A DNA stretch of 64,000 nucleotides from a virus. Where the stretch lies: positions 38,500 to 102,499 of the IMG/VR virus record IMGVR_UViG_3300035698_026680; one strand, 5' to 3'. The notes below the pieces were generated by a model. It saw only the letters and a program-made list of their open reading frames with translations. It did no database searches and had not been told where the DNA came from. Positions 1-7,945 of the stretch are shown one piece after another; the stretch's first letter is position 1, and each line of letters opens with the position of its first letter. Position numbers and translations under genes: made by a program.

Positions 1-1
1 C

Positions 2-457
2 AAAAAGTATATTTCTCAACGAACTGCAAATAAGGCTCTCAAAGTATTAAAAGTATCGGCTTTGCTAGACAACAGGGACGAAGCTAGTTACAAAGACCTA
101 GAAGAACTGCGCTATGTTCTTTGTGTCTTAAATCGAAGAATGGAAGAAGCAATCTTTGACGCTGTTTATGAGAAACATATTGGCAAGGCAGAAGAAGAAA
201 GAGTTACGCTTCAAGACCTAAAAAATGTAGAAGAAAAAGTCAAAAAAATGCCTGATAATTTCGATGGTCTGCCAGATAAAGAATTTATTGGCAAAATGAG
301 AGAATTGAATGAGTATGTCCACTTACTTGAAGGCATTGATAGTCCAACTCAAAGGACTTCGCAAAAAAGAGATACGATTCTTACAGAGATAAGAAAGTTA
401 ATCGCTGACAATAGGGACAAGTTATTTAAAAAACAACAGGCAAACCCAACGCCATAA
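2..457 (+). CDS. Hypothetical protein, 5' end outside window
   Basis: The reading frame is open from the first codon of the window, so the start lies upstream and the 151 visible residues are a C-terminal part. The protein is charged and helical (many Glu/Lys heptad-like stretches), with no recognisable catalytic motif. It is followed after 9 nt by a small membrane-protein gene with its own AGGAGA site. Function unknown. Confidence 0.7.
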   Translation, partial: KKYISQRTANKALKVLKVSALLDNRDEASYKDLEELRYVLCVLNRRMEEAIFDAVYEKHIGKAEEERVTLQDLKNVEEKVKKMPDNFDGLPDKEFIGKMRELNEYVHLLEGIDSPTQRTSQKRDTILTEIRKLIADNRDKLFKKQQANPTP

Positions 458-466
458 GGAGAAAAT

Positions 467-640
467 ATGAAAAGAAAAACTTTAAATGAAGATAGGGTTC
501 CATACTTTTTGCACGCTGTGATAGATTTTATTGCTTATTTCACAATATACAAAGTATTTGGCTTTGAAATCTGTGTAGTTTTTGCCCTATCCAATATTAG
601 CACAGACATCTCAAGAAGAAATAAATGGCTAGGAAGGTAA
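467..640 (+). CDS. Small hydrophobic protein, 57 aa
   Basis: ATG follows an AGGAGA site by 6 nt. Residues about 12-46 are strongly hydrophobic (Phe, Ile, Val, Ala) and could form one long or two short membrane segments, ending in a basic Arg-Arg-Asn-Lys tail. No family recognised; one of several tiny putative membrane proteins in this early region. Confidence 0.55.
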   Translation: MKRKTLNEDRVPYFLHAVIDFIAYFTIYKVFGFEICVVFALSNISTDISRRNKWLGR

Positions 641-646
641 ATATCT

Positions 647-790
647 ATGAGTAATACTTGTATGACAAAAAAGGAACAGTTGGATTGGAGCAAACAAAAG
701 CATAAGGAAACTGTTCATAACACAATTTGTACTTTTCATTTAGACAAAAATTGTGGTTGTTTAAGATGCAGGGGAAAACATGAAAAATAA
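647..790 (+). CDS. Cys-rich mini-protein, 47 aa
   Basis: Short ORF with Cys5, Cys28 and a C-terminal CGCLRC motif that could bind a metal. It overlaps the next gene by 11 nt, typical of this operon. The upstream SD is weak (GGAAGG 8 nt before ATG lies in the previous stop region). Function unknown. Confidence 0.5.
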   Translation: MSNTCMTKKEQLDWSKQKHKETVHNTICTFHLDKNCGCLRCRGKHEK

Positions 791-905
791 AGACAACAAG
801 TCCTATATATTCAAAAGAATGGACACCGTAATAGAGAAATTTTATCGTGATTGCGATAATTTTAAAGAGAAGTTAAGTGAAAAAACTAAAAAGGAGAAAA
901 CATGA
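780..905 (+). CDS. Hypothetical charged protein, 41 aa
   Basis: ATG lies just after AGGGG inside the previous gene, and the stop overlaps the next start as ATGA, so translational coupling is likely. It is Lys/Asp-rich and probably helical. No family recognised. Confidence 0.5.
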   Translation: MKNKDNKSYIFKRMDTVIEKFYRDCDNFKEKLSEKTKKEKT

Positions 906-1393
906 AAAATAGTGCTTGTGATTGTAGAAGGTGTAAAAATTGTTGTTGGCGCAGTATGGGATGGTTTGGATCAATTAAAGAAGTTAGGAGTGCGGCTAAG
1001 ATTCTAAAAATGTCGGTAAGAAAATTTGCTAAAAAATACTTAATCAGAGAGTGGCACGCAGGGAAAGACGAGATAATGGTTCCTGCTCCTAGAAAAAACT
1101 TTAATAGAGAACCAAAAGCAATAAAAGAAATGGAAGTAGAAGGTAGAGATGCCTGGAAAGATGAAAAATTAAGGAATGGTAAGGGATTTATTCTGGCTAG
1201 TTGGGGACACAACCTTATGACAGGATTCGCTTGTATTTTTTTAACCAAAGATGAAAGATGTGGCATTCATAAAAGTAAGCCAACAGAATGTAGGGAGTCT
1301 TTTGCTTGTAAAAAAAGTAGCTTTAATAAAAGAAAACCCCTTTTATCTTATTGGAAAAAACATCAGGACTTTATTAGATATTTAACGGAGTAA
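902..1393 (+). CDS. YkgJ-type cysteine-cluster protein, 163 aa
   Basis: The N-terminal cluster (Cys6, Cys8, Cys11, Cys14, Cys15) followed about 95 residues later by a C-(x)n-CGIH...Cys-Arg-Glu-Ser-Phe-x-Cys segment is the pattern of the YkgJ/CxxCxxCC family, thought to bind zinc or an Fe-S cluster; the biochemical role of the family is not settled. It is preceded by AGGAG and followed after 2 nt by the VWA gene, so the two are co-translated. A second, longer member is encoded at 11004-12047. Confidence 0.75.
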   Translation: MKNSACDCRRCKNCCWRSMGWFGSIKEVRSAAKILKMSVRKFAKKYLIREWHAGKDEIMVPAPRKNFNREPKAIKEMEVEGRDAWKDEKLRNGKGFILASWGHNLMTGFACIFLTKDERCGIHKSKPTECRESFACKKSSFNKRKPLLSYWKKHQDFIRYLTE

Positions 1394-1395
1394 AC

Positions 1396-2853
1396 ATGAG
1401 AATAACTAAAAAAAGACTGCTTAAAAGAGAAGGCAAAAAAATAGTCAAAATGGTTGATAATCTAGTGACTGTTAAAGACTTCACTTTGTCCGTTGATTTT
1501 GCCAAAGATGCTTTTGCTCTATTCAAAGAAGAAATCAGCAAGCGCAAGATGCTTAAAAGCTATTGGGAACTCTTTCAAGATGTTCGAAAGCTATATGCTA
1601 GGTATCAAATAGGCGACTTGATTAAGAATGTCAATTTTTATGTGAAGACTCGGAGTTTTTTCCGCGACTTCATTTATTCTAGCCTATTCCACGAGCTAGA
1701 CAAGCTAGACCCAGTGGAAGCCTTAGAGAAGTTTCTAAAGATGTTCCAGCCACCACCACCGCCGCAACCACAGCCTAAGCCACAACCAAAGAAGGGGCCA
1801 AAAGGGGGCAAAGGGAAGGGTAAGGGTAAGGGAAAAGGGCAAGGCCAGCCACAACAAAAACAGGGAAAAGGGGGAAAACAGGGGCAAACTCAGAAACAGG
1901 GAAGCGGCAGTCCAAGCGGTAAATCACAAGACAAAAAGGGTCTTAGTGCCAACGAAGCTAATCTGCCAATCGACATGACTAAATTTCGCAAAAATCTGCC
2001 TAAAATAGAAAAGGCTCTTGATAGTGGCATTCTTAATAAGGGTGATTTTCAAAAATATTTAAGTAAGAGTGCCGGAATTGGACATAAAGAAATCGAAATC
2101 GGGAATATTGTTAAATTAATTGAAAAGATAGCAACTGAATTACATGAAAGGGAACTAGATATATTTTATATTGCTAGAAAGAAAGAACTTACAGAAAAGT
2201 ATCGCAGGGAAAAGGTGCTTAAAAGCGTTCCTTTTCCTGACAATGAAATGTCAGTTGATCGTCTTAAAAAACATGAAGATTTATTAAAAACTGTTCCCAC
2301 ACAGTTTGCTCTTGACGATGACCTTTTCTTTCAGAAGTTCTTAAAGAAGGAGCTTCTAGTAAGAGACTATCAATCAAGAAGACTCAAGAAGCAGGCTCTA
2401 TACATGCTAATTGATGTTTCGGGAAGCATGAGATCTGCGAGAAATACTTATGCTTCAGGAGTTAGTTTATCTCTTGTTAGACAGGCCATTGATGAAGGAG
2501 CGACATACTTTTTAAGATTCTTTGATGGTAGTCCGCATGATCTACATAAAATCACAACTAAAAAGGAAGCAGAAGAAATGGCGAGTGTTTTAGTGAAGCA
2601 ACCCTATTCAGGTGGTGGAACCAATATTGAAGCGGCTATTGAAAAAGCGATAATAGATATTAAGAAAGATCCTATCAAGTTTGAAAAGGCAGAAATCATG
2701 GTGATTACTGATGGCGAAGATGGTGTTAATTTAAGTAAAAAAGACTTAAAAGGGATCAAGGTTCACTCTACTATTATTGATGGGGATAACAGTGGCTTAG
2801 AAGATATTTCAGAAACCTATACTAAGTTGGATTCCAACGACATTGAAAATTAG
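1396..2853 (+). CDS. VWA-domain protein with Pro/Gln/Lys/Gly-rich linker
   Basis: 485 aa. Residues 1-115 are helical; 118-180 form a low-complexity Pro/Gln then Lys/Gly-rich linker; 190-325 are helical; the C-terminal 150 residues are a von Willebrand A fold with an intact MIDAS: DVSGSM at 340-345, Thr409 in a GGGTN turn, and a later ITDGED. This architecture (long helical N-terminus, C-terminal VWA) is that of CoxE/YehP-like proteins that normally work with a MoxR-type AAA+ ATPase. No such ATPase is in the window; it may lie upstream of base 1. Its role in a phage is unknown. The operon ends here and a new promoter follows. Confidence 0.85.
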   Translation: MRITKKRLLKREGKKIVKMVDNLVTVKDFTLSVDFAKDAFALFKEEISKRKMLKSYWELFQDVRKLYARYQIGDLIKNVNFYVKTRSFFRDFIYSSLFHELDKLDPVEALEKFLKMFQPPPPPQPQPKPQPKKGPKGGKGKGKGKGKGQGQPQQKQGKGGKQGQTQKQGSGSPSGKSQDKKGLSANEANLPIDMTKFRKNLPKIEKALDSGILNKGDFQKYLSKSAGIGHKEIEIGNIVKLIEKIATELHERELDIFYIARKKELTEKYRREKVLKSVPFPDNEMSVDRLKKHEDLLKTVPTQFALDDDLFFQKFLKKELLVRDYQSRRLKKQALYMLIDVSGSMRSARNTYASGVSLSLVRQAIDEGATYFLRFFDGSPHDLHKITTKKEAEEMASVLVKQPYSGGGTNIEAAIEKAIIDIKKDPIKFEKAEIMVITDGEDGVNLSKKDLKGIKVHSTIIDGDNSGLEDISETYTKLDSNDIEN

Positions 2854-2861
2854 TAGAAACG

Positions 2862-2890
2862 TTGATTTTCACTTATAAATAAGTTATAAT
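2862..2890 (+). promoter_or_regulatory. Sigma-70-like promoter (class 1)
   Basis: TTGATT, 17-nt spacer, TATAAT, with the spacer ending in AAGT. Nearly the same element occurs at 10951 and 31151. It lies in the 58-nt gap between the VWA gene and the next cistron, whose SD and ATG follow 15-21 nt downstream. Confidence 0.85.
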
Positions 2891-2911
2891 TAAAGCAGAG
2901 AAGGAGAATTT

Positions 2912-3211
2912 ATGAAATATAGAGAAGCAGATTTGGACTACATCTTCATAAGAGCCCAAGACCAAGACGGTAAGTGGCAAAACCTATCCCTTAATGCAAT
3001 TTCTGACGAGCAATTTCTTGATTGGGCTGAAAGAAGGTTTGGGATAGAAGTTAAAGACGATGCTAACGCAACTGGAACCCCTTGGACATCCGCACAAAAA
3101 GTAGATTTCCTTAATGATATGAATAAGCGCTTAGGCAATAAGCCTTGTGTTACTATGATTAGAAAAGAAGCAAGAAACAAGTGGGGTAAAAATGAAAAAG
3201 AAGGAGCCTAG
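2912..3211 (+). CDS. Hypothetical protein, 99 aa
   Basis: First gene after a strong promoter, with AGAAGGAG 5 nt before ATG. It is a soluble, mixed alpha/beta sequence with a DxxNA-type polar middle; no known family recognised. It overlaps the next gene by 20 nt. Confidence 0.7.
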   Translation: MKYREADLDYIFIRAQDQDGKWQNLSLNAISDEQFLDWAERRFGIEVKDDANATGTPWTSAQKVDFLNDMNKRLGNKPCVTMIRKEARNKWGKNEKEGA

Positions 3212-3431
3212 AAAACAAATTAGCCTAGACAATGGAGTTTTAGTTACTATCCCTGTTAGATTCAGCTACGCTAGTTGTCGGTGTGGAAAAAAAGATATTG
3301 TTTGGGCGATAACAGAAAAGAATAAAAGGCCGACTCCTGTTCGCTGGAGTGAGCTTAAAGAAGCCTGGATTAGCCATTTTGCAGATTGTCCATTAGCAAA
3401 AGATTTCAGAAAGAAAGGAAACAAAAAATGA
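3192..3431 (+). CDS. Hypothetical Cys-containing protein, 79 aa
   Basis: Contains CRCGKKD and a downstream HFADC, a possible CxC...HxxxC metal site (Cys29, Cys31, His60, Cys64 by my count). The start overlaps the previous gene and the stop overlaps the next. Function unknown. Confidence 0.6.
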   Translation: MKKKEPRKQISLDNGVLVTIPVRFSYASCRCGKKDIVWAITEKNKRPTPVRWSELKEAWISHFADCPLAKDFRKKGNKK

Positions 3432-3862
3432 GTTTTAAAAAAGGCGATAAGGTTAAAATAACTAAATGTACCCATGTGTATGAAAATGGAAAAGACAATA
3501 GGCCTTGTAAGCTTTGCAAGGGCAAAGAAGGAACTATCAAGAGCGTTGATCTTAGTGAGCTCTGTCCTTATACAGTTAAATTTAAAAAGGAAATTGCCAT
3601 AGGACACAGTCCGATATACGAAGCAAAAGAATTGCAATTGCTTAAAAGAAAACAAATTAAGTATGTTGTTCTTTATGACGAAGAAGATGGAGATCCAGCT
3701 AAAACATTCTCTAATCTCTTGAGTCTCAAAACTTGGTTATTTACTGCTCTTTTCAAAAGTGAAATTAAATACGAGACAATTCAGATCTTTGAAGTAAAAG
3801 ATGAGTTTCAACCAAAGAATGTAGTTGGTTTAACTAAAATGAGTAATGATGAAAATGTCTAA
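3428..3862 (+). CDS. KOW-like domain protein, 144 aa
   Basis: I chose the ATG at 3428 because AGAAAGGAA lies directly upstream and it forms an ATGA overlap with the preceding gene. Residues 1-75 read like a small beta-barrel of the KOW/SH3 type (FKKGDKVKI, then GKEGTIKSV, then a conserved Tyr and hydrophobic strand), with a CKLC pair inserted. The C-terminal half is of unknown fold. Binding to RNA or protein would be typical of such domains, but this is inference. Confidence 0.6.
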   Translation: MSFKKGDKVKITKCTHVYENGKDNRPCKLCKGKEGTIKSVDLSELCPYTVKFKKEIAIGHSPIYEAKELQLLKRKQIKYVVLYDEEDGDPAKTFSNLLSLKTWLFTALFKSEIKYETIQIFEVKDEFQPKNVVGLTKMSNDENV

Positions 3863-3953
3863 TTGGCTTAGACACTCAGTTCAATGGTTTTTAGAATTAA
3901 TTAATAAATTAACAGGCTGGCCGTGGGGAGACAATGTGCCAGAAATGAAATAA
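3849..3953 (+). CDS. Trp-rich peptide, 34 aa
   Basis: A 34-residue ORF beginning inside the end of the previous gene, with four Trp residues and a hydrophobic amphipathic centre. It fills the gap exactly and ends 2 nt before an AAAGGAG site. It could be a membrane-active peptide, but nothing else supports a role. Confidence 0.4.
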   Translation: MKMSNWLRHSVQWFLELINKLTGWPWGDNVPEMK

Positions 3954-3964
3954 AGGAGACTATT

Positions 3965-4261
3965 ATGGCCTATATGCGCGGCACTTGGTACATTTTTAAA
4001 GATTGGAGTGAAATATTCCATATTCACGGACAAGATGGAGAATTTTATCTTCCAAAAGAGATATTGGATCAACTTGTGGTAATGAGATTCGCTCAACTGA
4101 GTCCCGAAGAAGTAGAGAAAGCAGAAAAAAAAGCTGTCACTAATCACGCTGGAAATATTGGTTGTGATGCTCTTTGTAAAAAGCATGGCCTACCAACTGC
4201 GACAGAAATCATTGATAGAAGAACTGAAGAAGCATTAAAAAAGAAAAAGAAAGGAAAATAA
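3965..4261 (+). CDS. Hypothetical protein, 98 aa
   Basis: ATG lies 7 nt after AAAGGAGA, which decides this start over an upstream one. The middle has two Cys and a His (GCDALCKKHG), and the C-terminus is Lys-rich. It abuts the Gp157-like gene with no gap. Confidence 0.65.
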   Translation: MAYMRGTWYIFKDWSEIFHIHGQDGEFYLPKEILDQLVVMRFAQLSPEEVEKAEKKAVTNHAGNIGCDALCKKHGLPTATEIIDRRTEEALKKKKKGK

Positions 4262-4774
4262 ATGGAGAATTTAAACGCTCTCACAGAAGAATTAGGACTA
4301 GACACAAATACTATAGTCCCTATTAAAAGAAATGTTGGCTTGATCGCCTATCGAAAATACCTTTGGGCCTTAAAGTTTATCGGGGAAAAGGTCGTTAAGT
4401 TAAAGGAATACCGATCTCAAATCGTTGAAGATGTTGATATTGAGATTAAAAAGCAAGAAGCGAATATCGACAGGATCAAAGAAGAAATTAAGCAAAATGC
4501 TCTCGTTGATCCAATATCCGAAAGAACAAAAACAAAGGGAAGAAAGCTAGTTTTGCCTGACATTGCAACTGTGTCGGTAAGCAAAGAAAATAGAAAAGTC
4601 GACATAAACGATTCAGAAGCAGTTTTGGACGAATTAGGCAACGAGTTCATAAGAGAAACAAGGCCATCTCTCGATACTACTAAGGCCAAGCAACACATTT
4701 TGGAAACAAATCAAGTTCCAAAAGGGGCAACCATAGAATCCAGTCGCACATTATCAATTAGATTTAAGAAGTAG
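4262..4774 (+). CDS. Siphovirus Gp157-like protein, 170 aa
   Basis: Residues 25-85 form a helical/coiled-coil stretch. The part after it has the TKGRKLVLPDIA and ISxEN... pattern and ends with a short strand LSIRFKK; this layout matches the Siphovirus Gp157 group found beside single-strand-annealing and SSB genes in many phages, and linked in Streptococcus thermophilus to phage insensitivity. Function in recombination or anti-host defence is inferred, not shown. Confidence 0.6.
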   Translation: MENLNALTEELGLDTNTIVPIKRNVGLIAYRKYLWALKFIGEKVVKLKEYRSQIVEDVDIEIKKQEANIDRIKEEIKQNALVDPISERTKTKGRKLVLPDIATVSVSKENRKVDINDSEAVLDELGNEFIRETRPSLDTTKAKQHILETNQVPKGATIESSRTLSIRFKK

Positions 4775-4860
4775 TTGGGTGTATCAATCGTATCCTGAGA
4801 AGTCGCTAGATTCACCCTTGTGTATCCCAACGCTTTTCGGGGTACGGTTAATGTAAAACT
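4775..4860 (+). other. 86-nt intergenic segment with partial dyad
   Basis: No gene fits. GTTGGG near 4777 can pair with CCCAAC near 4826, and GTGTATC occurs twice in direct orientation inside it. I see no convincing -35/-10 pair and no T-run. It could be a 5' leader structure for the cistron at 4861. Confidence 0.35.
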
Positions 4861-5016
4861 ATGCCAGAACCAATAGCCTACGAAGATTTAGACATAACAG
4901 AAAAAATTCCGCTTTGTCAAAGGTGTTATAAAAAAGTGGGCTTTAAATTCCATAACGAAGTTTGGCTTTGCAAAGGTTGCTATAAAATTGCCGAAAGAAA
5001 GGATATAGTTCATTAA
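4861..5016 (+). CDS. Zinc-ribbon mini-protein, 51 aa
   Basis: Two knuckles, CQRCY at 19-23 and CKGCY at 37-41, give a four-Cys zinc ribbon. It overlaps the next start as TAATG. No enzymatic residues; likely a binding module. Confidence 0.6.
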   Translation: MPEPIAYEDLDITEKIPLCQRCYKKVGFKFHNEVWLCKGCYKIAERKDIVH

Positions 5017-5105
5017 TGGCTGGTAAGTCTAGAAAAAAGAAGAATCTTGCTAAAAGAAGAAGGAAAAGGTTAAAGAAAAAGTTAAAAAAGTTAGGAGTTA
5101 AATAG
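5016..5105 (+). CDS. Highly basic peptide, 29 aa
   Basis: More than half of the 29 residues are Lys or Arg. The start overlaps the previous stop (TAATG) and the next gene begins 1 nt after its stop. It could bind nucleic acid; no family recognised. Confidence 0.4.
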   Translation: MAGKSRKKKNLAKRRRKRLKKKLKKLGVK

Positions 5106-5106
5106 T

Positions 5107-5484
5107 ATGAAAGGTGAAAAAGTTGTTGCCCAAAGAATTCTGAAAGATTTTATTTGGCAAGTGACTAGCAAAAGAAGGGTCATTTGTCGTAATAAAAAAT
5201 CAAAAGGATACTTCGCTTTCGACATTACTCGATACATTTCTTTTCTTAAATTCGCGCCTAGTGTTTTGAATAAGATGCGAATAGAGATCAGCAAAGAACT
5301 GCGCTTAAATTTAAGGGGAAAGATTCAAGATATCAGATTATTGAGACAAGATATCAAAAAACTGAAAAAAGAGATTCGGGAATTAAAAAAGGAAGTCAGA
5401 GTAACGAAAAAGCAAAGACCAGTACAGCAAAGCGTCTTTGCTCGCGCCAGAAAGGTTAAAAGTGAAAAAAGCGATAATAATTAA
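5107..5484 (+). CDS. Coiled-coil protein, 125 aa
   Basis: Residues 1-65 are of mixed fold; residues 68-105 are a strongly charged heptad-like helix (Ile/Leu at spaced positions, Lys/Glu/Arg between), predicted coiled coil. The C-terminus is basic. Function unknown. Confidence 0.6.
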   Translation: MKGEKVVAQRILKDFIWQVTSKRRVICRNKKSKGYFAFDITRYISFLKFAPSVLNKMRIEISKELRLNLRGKIQDIRLLRQDIKKLKKEIRELKKEVRVTKKQRPVQQSVFARARKVKSEKSDNN

Positions 5485-5611
5485 AAAGTTAGAAAAAATG
5501 CTTCGTCATTCTGAAGCTCGCTGTGCTAATCTAAAATGTAGTCAAGATGGCTACGAATTTGGATTAGAAGACGCATTACAAGCTATTAAATCCCAAGGAA
5601 GGAAAACATGA
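5462..5611 (+). CDS. Hypothetical protein, 49 aa, GTG start
   Basis: GTG start 4 nt after AGGTTAAAA, overlapping the previous gene by 23 nt and ending in an ATGA overlap with the next gene. A helical protein with two Cys (CANLKC). Small but well placed in the overlapping operon. Confidence 0.45.
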   Translation: MKKAIIIKKLEKMLRHSEARCANLKCSQDGYEFGLEDALQAIKSQGRKT

Positions 5612-5844
5612 CTGACCTAACAAAAGAAGAAAAAAAAGAAATAGACACAGAAATTTTTAGTATTATTCGTTTCCACTTAATGGCCTTAAAAATGCCAGCT
5701 ACAAAAGAAAATGTCAACGCAGGAACTGTGATGTTTATTGAAGGCGTTAAGTACATAAGGAAAAAATTAGAAACAGAACAAGAAAAGTTATTAGAAGGTT
5801 TTAGTTACAAGAAAAAGAAAAATGGGAAGAAAAGGACTACTTAA
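5608..5844 (+). CDS. Hypothetical protein, 78 aa
   Basis: ATG lies after CAAGGAAGG. Helical, acidic N-terminus and a Lys-rich C-terminus (KKKKNGKKR). It overlaps the next gene by 23 nt. No family recognised. Confidence 0.6.
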   Translation: MTDLTKEEKKEIDTEIFSIIRFHLMALKMPATKENVNAGTVMFIEGVKYIRKKLETEQEKLLEGFSYKKKKNGKKRTT

Positions 5845-6319
5845 TTACACTACTCAAATAGAGCCTGGAAAAACGATTGCCGAGATTCAGGCTGAGTTGG
5901 TAAAGCACGGGGCTAAGTCTATCATGTGCAATTACGATGATGATGGGAAAATTGAGTCTCTTTCTTTCGGTATAAAAATGGATAAGAAGGAGCTTGGAAT
6001 AAAGCTCCCTTGCGACCCTGGGCCAGTTTTAAAGGTGCTAGAGCAACAAGTTGAAGAAAGATTGATTCCTAGAAGTTTTGCTAACGAACACCAAGCTCTT
6101 AGAGTAGCCTGGAGAATAACTAAAAACTGGGTAGAAGCTCAAATGGCTATTTTGGAAACAAGGATGGTAAAAATGGAGCAAATCTTCTTACCTTATGCGA
6201 TTATGAGAGATGGAAAAACTTTGTTTGAAACTATGAAAAAGAAGGGGTTTGCCTTACTAGAAGCTAAAATTACAACATTTAGGCCTGAAGCCGAAGAAGG
6301 AGAAGTTGAACATGAATGA
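5822..6319 (+). CDS. Conserved phage protein of unknown function, 165 aa
   Basis: Resembles a family I know from many phages: an N-terminal alpha/beta part (IEPGKTIAEIQ, then GAKSI, then GKIESLSFGI) and a C-terminal helical part with AxRVAWRITKNWVEAQMA, where an Arg-x-x-Trp-Arg-x-x-K-x-W segment is the hallmark. Biochemical function is unknown. It overlaps the genes on both sides. Confidence 0.65.
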   Translation: MGRKGLLNYTTQIEPGKTIAEIQAELVKHGAKSIMCNYDDDGKIESLSFGIKMDKKELGIKLPCDPGPVLKVLEQQVEERLIPRSFANEHQALRVAWRITKNWVEAQMAILETRMVKMEQIFLPYAIMRDGKTLFETMKKKGFALLEAKITTFRPEAEEGEVEHE

Positions 6320-6623
6320 TTTTTTTTCAAAAATAAGTGAGTTTGTCGGCATAGCATTAATAATTCTTGCGTCGGGTTTTGTTCTTTGGATAGCACTGCC
6401 ATACATCTCAAACGAAAGCGAAAAGTTTAAAAAGACCATCGCTCAGACTTATGAAGATGGATTTCGTGATGGCTGGAGAAACAATACCGACATGGAATTG
6501 TGCATGTTGGGTGGCAAGTTTGCAGTAGAATCGCTAGAAATACCTTTTTATAGAGATTGTATCCCATTGGAAGACAAAGAAGGTCACTCAGGTTCTTATT
6601 TAACAGATGAAGGCCCAGAATAA
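6312..6623 (+). CDS. N-terminally anchored membrane protein, 103 aa
   Basis: The ATG at 6312 overlaps the previous stop (ATGAATGA). Residues 12-32 form one hydrophobic membrane segment; the remaining 70 residues are soluble with an acidic end. Function unknown. Confidence 0.6.
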   Translation: MNDFFSKISEFVGIALIILASGFVLWIALPYISNESEKFKKTIAQTYEDGFRDGWRNNTDMELCMLGGKFAVESLEIPFYRDCIPLEDKEGHSGSYLTDEGPE

Positions 6624-6625
6624 AA

Positions 6626-7060
6626 ATGAATTCTAAAAATTTAGTAACCAGTTTAAAGCTCAGTAAACGCCTAGCCAAACTCTTGAAAGAGAAGGGGATG
6701 GAAGTGGAGACTTTATTCTCCTATGCTCTTTGGAACAAAAAAGAATGGAAATTGCAATATAATCCCAACATTGAATTGCCCACGCTTCCAGAAAATACTA
6801 TACCCGCCTTTCTTTCAGTAGAGTCAGGGGAGTTGTTGCCAGCAATTCTAACTAAAACAACCTTAAATAATTATGAGCTTAGAACTCAAAAGCTAGACGA
6901 TAATGGAAAATGGGAGTGTTTTTATAAAGATTGGAATGTTCCTGAAATCGGACATGGACACCTTAAAGGGCAGACCTTTAAAGCCAAAACCGAAGCAGAA
7001 GCCCGTGGCCTGCTTTACGAATACCTACTTAAAAATAATTTAATAGAGAATGACAAATAA
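6626..7060 (+). CDS. Hypothetical phage protein, 144 aa
   Basis: Soluble protein with a C-terminal KTEAEARGLLYEYLLKN helix that recalls small phage proteins of unknown role. It starts 2 nt after the previous stop and overlaps the next gene by 11 nt. Confidence 0.6.
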   Translation: MNSKNLVTSLKLSKRLAKLLKEKGMEVETLFSYALWNKKEWKLQYNPNIELPTLPENTIPAFLSVESGELLPAILTKTTLNNYELRTQKLDDNGKWECFYKDWNVPEIGHGHLKGQTFKAKTEAEARGLLYEYLLKNNLIENDK

Positions 7061-7262
7061 ACAAAAGTTCAAATTCTTAATAGGAGACTTCCTAGTAGAC
7101 CTACGAATACTAAGAGCCAACATTCCCATCACTAAGGGGCTAGGCGGTGGCAAGATAGCTAGGGGAATGATTAAAAAGTTGATTGAGAAGTGGGAGAAAC
7201 ATGAAAAAATGACTGGCGGCTGCCATGGTTACCATGATGTAGGGGAGTTTTATAAAGAATGA
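7050..7262 (+). CDS. Hypothetical protein, 70 aa
   Basis: A basic N-terminus (KQKFKFLIG) and a Gly-rich centre (GLGGGKIARG), ending in GGCHGYHD with two His and one Cys. The ATGA overlap with the next gene supports translation. No family recognised. Confidence 0.5.
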   Translation: MTNKQKFKFLIGDFLVDLRILRANIPITKGLGGGKIARGMIKKLIEKWEKHEKMTGGCHGYHDVGEFYKE

Positions 7263-7414
7263 AAAATAAATCAACTGTAAAACTAGAGTATGCAAACCCA
7301 GACTGGTTCATAACCATTGGTGATAATGATGTTGAACACACCTGGGCTGTTTCAAGCGAAGAACTGGCTGAACTAAAGCGTAAATTAAATAATATTAATT
7401 TCGATGAAAACTAA
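7259..7414 (+). CDS. Hypothetical protein, 51 aa
   Basis: ATGA overlap with the preceding stop and an 11-nt overlap with the next gene. An acidic beta-rich sequence (NPDWFITIGDNDVEHTW) followed by a helix. Function unknown. Confidence 0.5.
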   Translation: MKNKSTVKLEYANPDWFITIGDNDVEHTWAVSSEELAELKRKLNNINFDEN

Positions 7415-7688
7415 TAAAGAGCTGATAAACTGGGAAAAAGAATTTGATCAAATAGGCTTCGGCAATCAAGCTAGAATTGTCGGGGTAAAGAGAGTAGAGC
7501 TAAAAGATTTTATAATAGAAGCCCTGGATAGAGCAAGAGAAGAAGGCTGGCAAATAGGACACAAGCAAACCAAGGAAGACTATCAAGACTTCCTAATAAA
7601 GATAATCAAAAACAACACAGATAGACTCGATCAGGTAGACTATGACGGAATAGCGAAAGATATTATAAAAATAGCGGAGGGAAAATGA
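7404..7688 (+). CDS. Hypothetical helical protein, 94 aa
   Basis: Almost entirely helical and charged. It overlaps its neighbours on both sides and has no catalytic motif. Function unknown. Confidence 0.55.
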   Translation: MKTNKELINWEKEFDQIGFGNQARIVGVKRVELKDFIIEALDRAREEGWQIGHKQTKEDYQDFLIKIIKNNTDRLDQVDYDGIAKDIIKIAEGK

Positions 7689-7906
7689 AAAACAAACTGT
7701 TGTGCTTACTGCTAGGTCATGTTGTTCATACATATAATAAGGGTAGACCTGATAATCCGGAGCAGGCATGGGGTTGTTTGGTATGTGGAAAAGAGTTATT
7801 AGGTGAAGAGAAAATAAGCAGTTTTTTTGAATATATAAAATACGTTAAGGAAAAAAGAGAAAAAAAGCTTGAAAAGGTGAAAGATTCAGAAAATCTCCCA
7901 TTCTAA
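7685..7906 (+). CDS. DUF1660-like zinc protein, 73 aa
   Basis: GGAGG precedes the ATG. The N-terminus LLCLLLGHxxH and the later CLVCG pair match small prophage proteins of the DUF1660 type (Cys/His then CxxC). The C-terminus ends in acidic residues then LPF, faintly like the SSB tail. A relative lies at 35508-35687. Confidence 0.55.
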   Translation: MKNKLLCLLLGHVVHTYNKGRPDNPEQAWGCLVCGKELLGEEKISSFFEYIKYVKEKREKKLEKVKDSENLPF

Positions 7907-7945
7907 CAGCTAGAAAGATTATTAAAATAGCAAAAGGAGGATAAG

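Noticed and set aside
886-1266. Minus-strand ORF opposite the YkgJ gene
   Set aside because: The + strand ORF has an SD site, operon coupling and the Cys cluster; the minus ORF has no such support.
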